Shown one piece after another: positions 41,300 to 49,924 of a DNA stretch of 64,000 nucleotides; positions within the stretch are counted from its first letter, which is position 1, and each line of letters starts with the position of its first letter. Under the pieces are notes generated by a model. It was not told the DNA's origin and did not search any database. It was given only the letters and a program-made list of their open reading frames with translations. The DNA comes from Prauserella_A oleivorans. Its GTDB lineage: Bacteria > Actinomycetota > Actinomycetes > Mycobacteriales > Pseudonocardiaceae. The stretch lies in the NCBI RefSeq assembly GCF_042685745.1, contig NZ_JBHUNT010000001.1, forward strand, positions 3,658,001 through 3,722,000, read 5' to 3'. A program made the translations under genes and the position numbers.

Positions 41300-42325
41300 T
41301 CAGGCGCGCGGGTCGCCGAGCGCGTCCGCCGGGGTGAAGTTCTCCCGGTGAATCGACCGCGGCGCCATGCGGCGCCGTTTGAACGCCTTGACCCCGGCCT
41401 CCACCATCGGCGGTGGTCCGCACAACCAGCCGGACCATCCGCGGGCGCTCGGCACGTCCTCGAGGAAGGCGTCGGTGGGGAACCCGCTCCGGTACCCGGC
41501 GTGGCGTTCCTCGGACAGCACCGGCTCGAACCGGAAGTGCGGGTACCGCTCCGCCAGTTCCGCGAACCGGTCGAGGTCGTACAGGTCGGCGGCTCCGCGC
41601 ACCCCGTGGTAGAGCAACAGCTGCCGTTCCGGGTGCCTGCGCAGGGCCGTGCGGGCCAGGCCCACCAGCGGAGCGAGCCCGGTGCCGCCCCCGACGAGGA
41701 CCATCGGCCCGCCGTCGTCGTCCGCGGCCGGCGGGAGATGGAAGTCGCCCAGCGGGCCGGACGCCTCCACCTGGTCGCCGGGGGCGAGGCCGTCGAAGAT
41801 CCACCGGTCGGTGGCGACGCCGCCCGCCACCCGCTTGACGTGCAGTTCGAGGACCTTGTCCTCGTCGGAGGTGTTGGCCAGCGAGTACTGCCTCCGCTCG
41901 CCGGTGCCCGGCACGACAAGCTCGACGTACTGCCCGGCCTCGAACGCCAGCGGCTCCGCCAGGCCCAGCGTCACGCGGCGGGTCTCGCGGGCGATGTCGG
42001 AGACCTCCAGCACCGTGGCGACGAGGTCCCGCAGCGGGTGCACGGCGCGGCCGGACGGTCCGGGACTGTGCACCTCCAGGTCGGTGACGGGGCGGGCCTG
42101 GCAGGCGAGGGCCAGGCCCGCAGCTCGCTCCTCCTCGGTGAGTGTCTGGAGCGGGGACGAGGCGTGGTCGACCTCGCCGGAGAGCACCCGGAACTTGCAC
42201 GTGCCGCACGTGCCCTGGTTGCACGAGTTCGGCATCCACACGCCCGCGCGCAGGCACGCGTCGAGCAGCGTCTGGTCGGCGGCGCAGTCCACGCGGTTGC
42301 CGCCGACGGTCACCGCGAAGCCCAC
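41300..42325 (-). CDS. gcoB: Guaiacol O-demethylase reductase GcoB (2Fe-2S/FAD/NADH)
   Basis: The 341-residue reductase has an N-terminal plant-type ferredoxin with Cys35, Cys40, Cys43 (SCNQGTCGTCKF) and Cys75. An FAD domain (RRQYSLAN) and an NADH domain (MVLVGGGTGLAPLVGLA, WLCGPPPMVEAGV) follow. It carries electrons from NADH to the adjacent P450. A one-component reductase with the ferredoxin at the N-terminus is the GcoB arrangement of Amycolatopsis. GTG at 42325 lies one base after the gcoA stop. A GTG at 42391 would extend the frame into gcoA and is less likely. Confidence 0.93.
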   Translation of the reverse strand: MGFAVTVGGNRVDCAADQTLLDACLRAGVWMPNSCNQGTCGTCKFRVLSGEVDHASSPLQTLTEEERAAGLALACQARPVTDLEVHSPGPSGRAVHPLRDLVATVLEVSDIARETRRVTLGLAEPLAFEAGQYVELVVPGTGERRQYSLANTSDEDKVLELHVKRVAGGVATDRWIFDGLAPGDQVEASGPLGDFHLPPAADDDGGPMVLVGGGTGLAPLVGLARTALRRHPERQLLLYHGVRGAADLYDLDRFAELAERYPHFRFEPVLSEERHAGYRSGFPTDAFLEDVPSARGWSGWLCGPPPMVEAGVKAFKRRRMAPRSIHRENFTPADALGDPRA

Positions 42326-42326
42326 G

Positions 42327-43550
42327 TCAGACCTCCCAGGTGACGTGCAGGCTGGTCGGCCCGCGGAATCCCCAGCCCCAGAACTCGACACCCTCGCGCG
42401 TGTCCCGTTCGAGGTTGGGAATGGCCTCGAACAGTTCCTCCAGCGCGATCCGCATGACGTGGTTGGCGAAGTAGATGCCTGCGCACGCGTGGTTGCCTGC
42501 GCCGAAGGCCAGATGCGGCAGCGGCGGGCGGTGCAGGTCGTACGTGGACGGCGCCTCGTACTGCCCGGTGTCGTGGTTGGCCGAGCCGTAGGACAGCATC
42601 ACCGGCGTGCCCTCGGGCAGGTCGACGCCGGCGATGGTGACGGGCTTGGTCGAGATTCGGGCGGTGGCCGACCAGATCGGCGACGTCCACCGCAGCCCTT
42701 CCGAGATCGCCCGCGGGATCAGTGTGGGGTCGTCGATGACCTCCTCCAGCTGCTCGGGACGGCTGAACAGGCCCACGAGGGTGGACGCCATGCCGTGACC
42801 CGGTTCCTGCATCGCGCCCAGCAGGTAGACGTAGATGGTGGGGTAGATGTACTCCCGGTCGCGGGTCTGCCCGGGCGGCATGCCGTCGTGCAGCCAGTGG
42901 GAGATCGCGCTGTCGTCCGGGTGCTCGATCCACCTGTCGATCAGCGGGTCGACGATCGCGCGGATCTCCGCCTTGGCCTCGTCGCCCTCGCGGAAGCCCT
43001 CCGGGTTGGCGAACTCGCCGTTCTCGTCCACCGCCGCGTTGGTGAACGACCGGTTCAGCTTCGCGAACCATTCCCGCAGCTTGTCGGAGTCGACGTCGTG
43101 CAGGCCGAGCAGGTCGCCGAGCGAGCGCACGCTGACCGGTTCGCAGTACTGGGACACCAGCTCGGCGTGCCCGTCGTTCTCGAAGCGTTCCAGGTAGCGG
43201 CGGGCGATCGGGCGCACCAGGTCGTCGATCCAGCGGTCGACCTCGACCGGCTGCAGGGCCGGCTCCACCATCGACCGCAGGTCGTCGTGGATCTCGCCGT
43301 TCACTCCGATGATCGCCGGGTGGCCGAACGTCCGGCCGCCCGCGGGCGTGATCACCGCTTCGAAGTCGGGGCTGGTCGCCACTTCCCGGCACACCTCGGC
43401 CGTGGACGCGACGTACGAACCGAGCACCGGGACGTAGGCCAGCGGTGCCTCGGCGCGCAGCCGCTCGTACACCGGGTACGGGTTGCGCTCGAGCTCGGTC
43501 ATCGTGACGTCGTCGAGCCAGGCCAGGTCGGGACGCTCTGTCGTCGTCAT
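42327..43550 (-). CDS. gcoA: Cytochrome P450 guaiacol O-demethylase GcoA (CYP255A type)
   Basis: The 407-residue P450 has the haem motif FGAGNHACAGIYFANH (Cys near 356), ExxR in ISEGLRW and an unusual I-helix GAMQEPGHGMAST lacking the common acid-alcohol pair. From memory it reads almost line for line like GcoA of Amycolatopsis sp. ATCC 39116 (TERPDLAWLD, FAKLNRSFTNAAVDENGEFA, GWGFRGPTSLHVTWEV). GcoA removes the methyl group of guaiacol and related o-methoxyphenols, giving catechol and formaldehyde. It is followed directly by gcoB and is divergent from an AraC regulator. The catechol dioxygenase expected next in the pathway is not adjacent. Confidence 0.95.
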   Translation of the reverse strand: MTTTERPDLAWLDDVTMTELERNPYPVYERLRAEAPLAYVPVLGSYVASTAEVCREVATSPDFEAVITPAGGRTFGHPAIIGVNGEIHDDLRSMVEPALQPVEVDRWIDDLVRPIARRYLERFENDGHAELVSQYCEPVSVRSLGDLLGLHDVDSDKLREWFAKLNRSFTNAAVDENGEFANPEGFREGDEAKAEIRAIVDPLIDRWIEHPDDSAISHWLHDGMPPGQTRDREYIYPTIYVYLLGAMQEPGHGMASTLVGLFSRPEQLEEVIDDPTLIPRAISEGLRWTSPIWSATARISTKPVTIAGVDLPEGTPVMLSYGSANHDTGQYEAPSTYDLHRPPLPHLAFGAGNHACAGIYFANHVMRIALEELFEAIPNLERDTREGVEFWGWGFRGPTSLHVTWEV

Positions 43551-43690
43551 GGGTCGTGTCCTCCCACGTCGTTGTCGGGTTGGCACGGGACGGTAGGGCG
43601 GTGGAGGGGGACCGGGCGACACGCTGAGCGCGGCCGTGATACGGATCGCGCGACACGTTCGTGACCTGCGTCCCAGGTATCCTTCTGCGC
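43551..43690. promoter_or_regulatory. gcoA/gcoR divergent promoter, leaderless start likely for gcoR
   Basis: GATAC (43638-43642) and GTATC (43677-43681) form widely spaced inverted arms that might bind the AraC regulator. A TATCCT -10-like box at 43678-43683 lies only eight bases before the gcoR ATG (43691), and no Shine-Dalgarno is present, which suggests a leaderless gcoR transcript. On the minus strand GGAGG at about 43561-43565 serves gcoA. Confidence 0.45.
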
Positions 43691-44647
43691 ATGCGTGCAC
43701 GGCGAGGTGCCGCTCCCCGGGACTGGGACCAGGCGTCCCGGAAGGTGGCGGAGGCGTACTTCCCGCACGAGCTGCGCCTGCTCAGCGGGACCCGCGATCC
43801 ACGGCTGACGTTGCACACCCTCGACCTCGGACCGGTCTTGATCGGGCACGTCGGCTGGGGTGCGGACGTCCGGGTGGCCTGCGACTATCCCGGCGCCTAC
43901 GAGGTCAACCTGCCCCTCACCGGCCACCTGGAAAGCCGGGGCAGACACGGCACGGTGGTCTCGGTGCCGGGCCAGGGCACCGTGTTCCGCTCGGACACGC
44001 CCACCCTCATCAGCCACTGGGACGCGACCTGCACCGTGCTCGGTGTCAAGTTCGACAGCCGGTGGCTCGACCGTGAGGCCGAGCGGGTACTCGGCACCGA
44101 CCGCACCACCTTGCGGAGTGCTCTGCCGGAACAGCTGGCCCTCGCTGACGGCCGCGGTCACGCGTGGCGCACGCTCATCGGAAGCCTGACGGCGCACCTG
44201 CGCGATCCGGGTCCGCTCGCGGAGTGCGGACCGGTGCGGGACCAGCTCGCCGGAGCGGTCGCGGCCGGGTTCCTGCTCGCTGGCTGTCCGGACCTCGGTT
44301 CGGGACCGCCGCCGCGTCCGCGGGCGATCCGGCGCGTCATGGATCAGGTGCACGACGACCCCGCCCGGGCCTGGACGGCAAGTGAGATGGCCGCCGTGGC
44401 GGGCACCAGCGTCCGGCGGCTGCAGGAGGGTTTCCGGCAGTGGGTCGGGTGCACGCCGACGGAGTACCTGATCGACGTCCGCCTGCAGCGCGCCCACGCC
44501 GACCTGCTCGCCGAGCCGTGGCTGGCCATCAGCGAGGTGGCCGCACGGTGGAGCTTCTCCAGCGCCAGCCGGTTCGCCGCCGCGTACCGCAAGCGCTACG
44601 GGGTGCCGCCGTCCCAGGCGCGCCGGGACGCGGGCGAACTCGGCTGA
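43691..44647 (+). CDS. AraC family transcriptional regulator (GcoR-like)
   Basis: The 318-residue protein has an AraC_binding_2-type sensor domain (DYPGAYEVNLPLTGHLESRG, CTVLGVKFDSRWLDREAERV). Two C-terminal helix-turn-helix motifs are WTASEMAAVAGTSVRRLQEG with FRQWVGCTPTEYLIDVRLQR, and LAISEVAARWSFSSASRFAA with AYRKRYGVPPSQAR. It is divergent from gcoA, the position of the regulator GcoR in Amycolatopsis, so it probably activates gcoAB in response to guaiacol. ATG at 43691 fits the conserved length; a GTG at 43661 is upstream. Confidence 0.9.
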   Translation: MRARRGAAPRDWDQASRKVAEAYFPHELRLLSGTRDPRLTLHTLDLGPVLIGHVGWGADVRVACDYPGAYEVNLPLTGHLESRGRHGTVVSVPGQGTVFRSDTPTLISHWDATCTVLGVKFDSRWLDREAERVLGTDRTTLRSALPEQLALADGRGHAWRTLIGSLTAHLRDPGPLAECGPVRDQLAGAVAAGFLLAGCPDLGSGPPPRPRAIRRVMDQVHDDPARAWTASEMAAVAGTSVRRLQEGFRQWVGCTPTEYLIDVRLQRAHADLLAEPWLAISEVAARWSFSSASRFAAAYRKRYGVPPSQARRDAGELG

Positions 44648-44936
44648 CGGCCGAGGTGGGCGGGCGGAAAGGTCCGGACCACGTACGCGTCGCGGGAGAG
44701 TCCGGATTGGAGGAGACAACGGCGGACGTGCTCGGCATTGCCCGGAGAGGACCCGAGCCGCCCGGCCGCCGCCGCTCGGGGAGGACCACGGCACGGATCC
44801 AGCGCGACAACGGATCGGTTGAGCGTGCAAGTACAAAACCGTGCGAGCCGGTCCCTTGCCCGGTCGGTACCGGGGGAGCAGTGTGAGGTGACCGGTGGCG
44901 CCACCGGGGCGCCGCCCCGACGGCAGGAGGTGCATC
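44648..44936. other. Intergenic stretch upstream of the ABM-domain protein
   Basis: No gene is seen. A locally AT-richer piece (gtgcaagtacaaaaccg, 44826-44842) may be part of a plus-strand promoter. AGGAGG at 44925-44930 is the ribosome site of the next gene, and GTGCATGCAC around its start codon is palindromic. Confidence 0.35.
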
Positions 44937-45557
44937 GTGCATGCACGGTCCACGACGATTCAGGCGCGGCCGGACGCCATCGACGACGGGGTGGCGCATG
45001 TCCGCGACGTAGTGATGCCCGCGATCCTCGACATGTCCGGCTGCGTGGGGCTGTCGATGCTGGCGGATCGCCAGAGCGGCCGCTGCATCGTGACGACCGC
45101 GTGGGAGGACGAGACGGCGATGCGCGCCAGCGCGCACGCCGCGGGCAGGCTGCGGGACGAGGCGGCGAAGATCTTCGGCGGCCAACCCCAGGTCGACGAG
45201 TGGGAGATCGCGATGCTGCACCGTGATCACCGCGCGAGTGCGGGCGCGTGTGCCCGGGTGACCTGGTTGCGGCTGGACCCGGACCAGCTGGACCGGGTGA
45301 CCGACGTGTTCAGCGAGGCCGTGTTGCCCGCGGTCTCCGAACTCGACGGGTTCTGCAGTGCGAGCCTGTTGCTCGACCGGTCGACGTCGCGGTGTGTCGG
45401 GTCGGTGGCCTACGACAGCATGGACGCGATGCGGCGCAGCACCCAGCGCGCCGACGAGATCAGGGCGTCGGTGGTCCGCGATCTGGGTGCGGAGCGCCTC
45501 GACATCGGCGAGTTCGAGCTGGCGATCGCCCACCTGAGGGTGCCCGAGATGGCGTAG
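44937..45557 (+). CDS. Duplicated dimeric alpha-beta barrel (antibiotic-monooxygenase-like) protein
   Basis: A 206-residue protein made of two similar halves. Half one has DGVAHVRDVVMPAILDMSGC, VGLSMLADRQSGRCIVTTAW and then EDETAMRASAHAAGRLRDEA. Half two has RVTDVFSEAVLPAVSELDGF, CSASLLLDRSTSRCVGSVAY and then DSMDAMRRSTQRADEIR. Each is a ferredoxin-like ABM-type unit, so one chain mimics a dimer. Members include monooxygenases, haem-degrading enzymes and sensors; no catalytic residue settles the role here. GTG at 44937 has AGGAGG six bases upstream. Confidence 0.78.
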   Translation: MHARSTTIQARPDAIDDGVAHVRDVVMPAILDMSGCVGLSMLADRQSGRCIVTTAWEDETAMRASAHAAGRLRDEAAKIFGGQPQVDEWEIAMLHRDHRASAGACARVTWLRLDPDQLDRVTDVFSEAVLPAVSELDGFCSASLLLDRSTSRCVGSVAYDSMDAMRRSTQRADEIRASVVRDLGAERLDIGEFELAIAHLRVPEMA

Positions 45558-45603
45558 CCCCCCGTGGCGGCTCGACGTCGTCCAGGCCGGCCCTCCGGCC
45601 GGC

Positions 45604-45633
45604 GCCCGGCCCGGTTCCTCTGCCGGGCCGGGC
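45604..45633. terminator. 11-bp GC hairpin between convergent genes
   Basis: GCCCGGCCCGG (45604-45614) pairs perfectly with CCGGGCCGGGC (45623-45633) around an eight-base loop. A second hairpin, GGCCGG-CCCT-CCGGCC, sits just before it (45585-45600). There is no T-run. It probably terminates both the ABM gene and the TetR gene. Confidence 0.7.
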
Positions 45634-45644
45634 GGGACCGGCGC

Positions 45645-46220
45645 TCAGCCGCCGTGGTGCGGCGCCAGGACACTGCGGAAGACGGCTTCGATGTCGTCCC
45701 GCTTCGGCACCGATTCGCGCACGATGCCCTGCAGCAGCAGGCCGCAGAACACGACGGACAACGTGCGGCCGGTCTGCGGGTCGGTGTAGGAGGCGAACAG
45801 TTCCGCCAGCGCCGTGTCCCATTCCTGGCTGACGTGGCGCAGAGCGGGTCGGTGCAGGGCGGCTACGTAGAGCTGATGCTCGACCACCGTCTGTGCCCGC
45901 GCGGGGCCCAGGTAATGCAGGACGAGGTCGGCGAGCGCCACCGCGAGGTCGGTATCGCCGTCCAGTCCGGCGGCCCATTCCCGGAGGTGGTCGACGTCGG
46001 CCTCGGCGGCGTACCGCAACGCGCAGGCCAGGAGATCGTCGAGGTTGGCGAAGTAGTACGTCGTGGATCCGAGCGGCACGCCGGCTTCCGCCGCGACGGC
46101 ACGGTGGGTGAGCTTGTCCACCCCCCGTTCGGCCACGACCCTGATCGCGGCGCGGGCGATGCGCTCCCGGCGGTCCGGGTCTCTGCGCCCGGCGGCGGGC
46201 GCGGTCTTGCTGATCGACAT
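45645..46220 (-). CDS. TetR family regulator of the choline/betaine genes (BetI-like)
   Basis: The 191-residue protein has ARAAIRVVAERGVDKLTHRA, then VAAEAGVPLGSTTYYFANLD as the helix-turn-helix (about residues 40-59), and a helical C-terminal domain. GVPLGSTTYYFANLDDLL is typical of TetR proteins of the BetI/AcrR branch. It is divergent from betB across a 372-bp region with several palindromes and so probably represses the choline cluster, with choline or betaine aldehyde as ligand. ATG at 46220. Confidence 0.88.
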   Translation of the reverse strand: MSISKTAPAAGRRDPDRRERIARAAIRVVAERGVDKLTHRAVAAEAGVPLGSTTYYFANLDDLLACALRYAAEADVDHLREWAAGLDGDTDLAVALADLVLHYLGPARAQTVVEHQLYVAALHRPALRHVSQEWDTALAELFASYTDPQTGRTLSVVFCGLLLQGIVRESVPKRDDIEAVFRSVLAPHHGG

Positions 46221-46592
46221 GCGCGTCGGCGTTCCTCCTGCACGGCCTTCGGTGCCCGGACACAGCCTGCCACGGCATCGCGGTACATGATGCGGCCCAC
46301 GTCACCGTGCTGGTGTTTCCGCTGTTGGAGGCCGCGAATCCGACCGCCAACACGAGCCCGGGCTCGCCGTGGGCGTGTACAGATGTACAGCCGCGGTGTA
46401 ACGTCACCGATCGCTGATGCGGTCGCGTCCGTTACGGACCGAGCGGGTGGTGCGAGCGAGGCCACACGCGAGCCGGGCACCGCGACCGCACGCGGCCCGC
46501 GACGCGCTGTGTCCGATGAGGAGTACGCCCCGGACGCGCGGCGACGCGGAGAGACCGGCACCAGGACAGTCGACACCACAGGGAAACGGTTC
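46221..46592. promoter_or_regulatory. TetR/betB divergent promoter with three palindromes
   Basis: TGTACA-GA-TGTACA (46376-46389), GGTG-TAACGT-CACC (46395-46408) and GTCCGT-T-ACGGAC (46427-46439) are three different perfect or near-perfect inverted repeats within 64 bp. They lie about 150-215 bp before betB. Any could be the TetR operator. The long GC-rich stretch to the betB start holds no evident gene; GGGAAACGG precedes the ATG without a strong ribosome site. Confidence 0.55.
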
Positions 46593-48086
46593 ATGTCGCA
46601 GGCTGATATCGCGCCACCGACGCTGTTCATCGACGGCGAATGGGTCTCTGCCGTCTCGGGAGGCACCCGGGAGATCCGCTGTCCCGCCGACGGGACGCTC
46701 GTGTCCACTGTGGATGAGGCCGATCGGTCCGATGCGGAACGCGCCGTCGCGGCGGCACGCCGCGCTTTCGACGACAGCGGGTGGCCCTCGAGTTCGCCGT
46801 GGGAGCGAGGGGATCTGCTGCTGCGGGTGAGCGACATCCTCGTGCGCGACAAGGAGACGTTCGCCCGCGCCGAATCGCTGGACACCGGTAAGCGGCTGGT
46901 GGAAAGCCGCATCGACATGGATGACATCGCGGCCTGCTTCCGCTATTTCGGCAAGATCGCCGGTACGGACGCGGGCCGGCTCGTCGACACCGGATCGCCC
47001 GACGCGCTCAGTCGCGTGCAGTACGAGCCGGTCGGCGTGTGCGGCATGATCACGCCGTGGAACTACCCGCTGCTGCAGGTGGCGTGGAAGGTCGCGCCCG
47101 CACTGGCCGCGGGCAACACCTTCGTTCTCAAGCCGAGTGAGCTCACCCCCAGCACGGCGATCCTGCTGATGCGGGCACTCACCGAGGCGGGTCTGCCCGC
47201 CGGCGTGGGCAACCTGGTGCTCGGCAGCGGAGCCGAGGTCGGTGCCGTGCTGGCCGAGCACAAGGACGTCGACCTCGTCTCGTTCACCGGCGGGCTGCAC
47301 ACGGGCCGCACGATCGCCGCCGCCGCGGCGGCCACGGTGAAGAAGGTGGCCCTGGAGCTGGGCGGGAAGAACCCGAACATCGTGTTCGCCGACGCCGACT
47401 TCGACACCGCCGTGGACTACGCACTGACCGCCGTGTTCCTCCACTCCGGACAGGTGTGCTCGGCGGGCGCGCGGCTGATCGTGCAGGACGAGGTGCACGA
47501 CGCCCTGGTCGACGAAATCGTCCGGTGTGCGGAGCAGATCCGCATCGGCGGTCCGTTCGACGAGGACGCCGAGACGGGCCCCCTGATCTCCGCCGAGCAC
47601 CTGAGCAAGGTCGAGGACTACGTCGCCAAGTCCGTCGCCGAGGGCGCCGTGCTGCGCACCGGCGGTCGCAGGCCCGACGGGGATCGGTACGCGCGGGGGC
47701 ACTACTACCTGCCGACCGTGCTCGACGAGGTCGCGCAGGGATCGTTCGCCGTGTCGGAGGAGTCCTTCGGGCCGGTGCTCACCGTGGAGCGCTTCACCGA
47801 CGAGGACGATGCCGTGCGCATCGCCAACGACACGCACTACGGCCTGGCTGCCGGCGTGTTCACGGCCGACGCGGGCAGGGGTCAGCGGGTCGCCAACCGG
47901 CTGCGCCACGGCACCGTGTGGATCAACGACTTTCACCCCTACCTGCCCCAGGCGGAATGGGGCGGCTTCAAGCAGTCGGGCGTCGGCCGCGAGCTCGGCC
48001 GGGCCGGACTGGGGGAGTACCAAGAAGCCAAGCACGTCTACCACAACCTGCGTCCGGCGCCGCAACACTGGTTCTCCGGGCAGTAG
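46593..48086 (+). CDS. betB: Betaine-aldehyde dehydrogenase family protein BetB
   Basis: The 497-residue aldehyde dehydrogenase has GMITPWNYPLLQVAWKVAPA (the M-x-PWN(Y/F)P motif), VALELGGKNPNIVFADADFD (catalytic Glu) and LHSGQVCSAGARLIVQDEVH (catalytic Cys). The C-terminal QSGVGRELGRAGLGEYQEAK matches betaine aldehyde dehydrogenases. It oxidises betaine aldehyde to glycine betaine with NAD(P). The cluster with a permease and choline dehydrogenase supports this substrate. ATG at 46593 starts the conserved LFIDGEWV strand 11 residues later. Confidence 0.92.
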   Translation: MSQADIAPPTLFIDGEWVSAVSGGTREIRCPADGTLVSTVDEADRSDAERAVAAARRAFDDSGWPSSSPWERGDLLLRVSDILVRDKETFARAESLDTGKRLVESRIDMDDIAACFRYFGKIAGTDAGRLVDTGSPDALSRVQYEPVGVCGMITPWNYPLLQVAWKVAPALAAGNTFVLKPSELTPSTAILLMRALTEAGLPAGVGNLVLGSGAEVGAVLAEHKDVDLVSFTGGLHTGRTIAAAAAATVKKVALELGGKNPNIVFADADFDTAVDYALTAVFLHSGQVCSAGARLIVQDEVHDALVDEIVRCAEQIRIGGPFDEDAETGPLISAEHLSKVEDYVAKSVAEGAVLRTGGRRPDGDRYARGHYYLPTVLDEVAQGSFAVSEESFGPVLTVERFTDEDDAVRIANDTHYGLAAGVFTADAGRGQRVANRLRHGTVWINDFHPYLPQAEWGGFKQSGVGRELGRAGLGEYQEAKHVYHNLRPAPQHWFSGQ

Positions 48087-48328
48087 GTAATGCGCGCGGA
48101 CACGACCCGGTGCCCGGGAGCGCCCCGGCGGGCACGGCGCGCCGGCGCGCACCGGTGGACCAACGCGCCACCCGTACGGAACTGAAACCCGCGGACGCGC
48201 GTCCGGCTGCGCCACCCGCGCAGTCGTCCGCGCCGCGCCCGGGTCTCGCTCGGCACACGCACCAGCTACCACCCGATCACGCCGCGCTGCTGTCGGCGGC
48301 GCGCGATCGGGGAAGGAGTCAATCGGGA

Positions 48329-49882
48329 ATGAGTGCTGCCCATGACGATGCCGGACTGAACGCGTTCGGTTACACCAACAAACTGAAGCGGTCGCTCGGG
48401 GGCTTCCATACCTTCGCGGCCGGCATCAGCTACATCTCGGTGCTCACCGGCACCTTCCAACTGTCCTATTTCGGGCTGTCCTTCGGCGGTCCCGCCTACT
48501 GGTGGTCGTGGCCCATCGTGTTCCTCGGCCAGTTGTTCGTGGCGCTGAGCTTCGCCGAGCTGGCATCGCGATACCCCATCGCCGGATCGGTCTACAACTG
48601 GGCGAAGACGCTGGGCGGCCCGCACATCGGGTGGCTTGCCGGATGGATGATGCTGCTGGCCTCCATCGTGTCGATCGCGGCGACCGCGCTGGCCTACCAG
48701 AACACGCTGCCGCAGATCTGGTCGGGTTTCCAGTTCGTCGGTGACGGCACGAGCGCGACCGATGCGGCGGTCAACGCCGTCGTGCTGGCGCTGGCGCTGA
48801 TCCTGTTCACCACGCTCGTCAACGCCTTCGGCGTGAAGCTGATGGCCCGCATCAACAGCGCCGGCGTGATCCTCGAACTGGTCGCGGCGGTCCTGCTGAT
48901 CCTCGCACTGGTGCTGGCCGCGACCAACGGGCCGGACGTCGTTCTGGAGACCAACGGCACCGAGGCCGGATTCTCGACCGGCTACCTGGGCGCGTTCCTC
49001 GTCGCCGGCATCGCCTCGTCGTACGTGATGTACGGCTTCGACACCGCCGCGTCGCTCGGCGAGGAGTCCGTGGATCCGCACCGCAACGCGCCCAAGGCGA
49101 TTCTGCGGGCGCTGATCGCGTCAGGTCTGCTCGGCGGCCTCATCATCCTCTTCGGACTGATGGCCGCGCGTGATCTGTCCTCACCGGAACTGTCGTCGAG
49201 CGGCTTGCAGTTCGTCCTCAACGACTCGCTGGGACCGGTGGTCGGCCGTCTGTTCCTGCTGGCCATCTTCGTGGCGATCACGGTCTGCGTGCTGGCCGTC
49301 CACACCGCGTCCATCCGGATCGCCTTCGCGATGGCGCGCGACAACGCGCTGCCCGCCGGGTCGAAGCTGGCGAAGGTCAGCCCGCGGTTCCAGACGCCGG
49401 TCGTCCCGGCCGTGCTCATCGGCGGGCTCGCGATCGTCCTGCTCCTGGTCAACATCGGGCAGCCGCAGATCTTCACCGCGGTCACCAGCCTGGCGATCAT
49501 CCTCGTCTACATCTCGTATCTGCTCGTGACCGTGCCGATGCTGGTCGCTCGGCTGCGCGGCAAGTGGTCCACGGCCAAGGAGTCCGGCCGGTTCAGTCTC
49601 GGCCGGTTCGGCCTGCCGATCAACATTCTCGCCGTGCTGTGGGGCGGGGCGATGACGGTCAACCTGGCGTGGCCGCGCCGCGAGGTCTACAACGCCGAGC
49701 CGCCCTACCAGTGGTACCTGCAGTACAGCGCTGTCGTGTTCATCGGGATCGCCGCCGTCGGCGGGTTCGCCTACTACTGGTTCGTCCAGCGGCGCAAGAT
49801 CGGGGTGCTCGCCGAGCACGCGGCGACGGTCGTAGCCCAGGAAATCCCGTCCTCCCGTGCCACCGAGACGCCCGCGAGCTGA
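48329..49882 (+). CDS. APC-superfamily amino acid/amine permease
   Basis: A 517-residue membrane protein with about twelve helices. TM1 carries GGFHTFAAGISYISVLTGTF, and later come SFAELASRYPIAGSVYNWAK and YVMYGFDTAASLGEESVDPH, then VLAVHTASIRIAFAMARDNA. These are the signatures of APC amino-acid/polyamine/choline carriers such as the GABA-permease branch. Located between betB and betA, it probably imports choline or a related quaternary amine. It is not the BCCT-type BetT usual in such clusters. ATG at 48329 has GGAAGGAG about 10 bases upstream. Confidence 0.88.
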   Translation: MSAAHDDAGLNAFGYTNKLKRSLGGFHTFAAGISYISVLTGTFQLSYFGLSFGGPAYWWSWPIVFLGQLFVALSFAELASRYPIAGSVYNWAKTLGGPHIGWLAGWMMLLASIVSIAATALAYQNTLPQIWSGFQFVGDGTSATDAAVNAVVLALALILFTTLVNAFGVKLMARINSAGVILELVAAVLLILALVLAATNGPDVVLETNGTEAGFSTGYLGAFLVAGIASSYVMYGFDTAASLGEESVDPHRNAPKAILRALIASGLLGGLIILFGLMAARDLSSPELSSSGLQFVLNDSLGPVVGRLFLLAIFVAITVCVLAVHTASIRIAFAMARDNALPAGSKLAKVSPRFQTPVVPAVLIGGLAIVLLLVNIGQPQIFTAVTSLAIILVYISYLLVTVPMLVARLRGKWSTAKESGRFSLGRFGLPINILAVLWGGAMTVNLAWPRREVYNAEPPYQWYLQYSAVVFIGIAAVGGFAYYWFVQRRKIGVLAEHAATVVAQEIPSSRATETPAS

Positions 49883-49924
49883 GCGAGGCGCCGGCAGGCC
49901 TTTGTGACAAAGGAGATGCGATCC

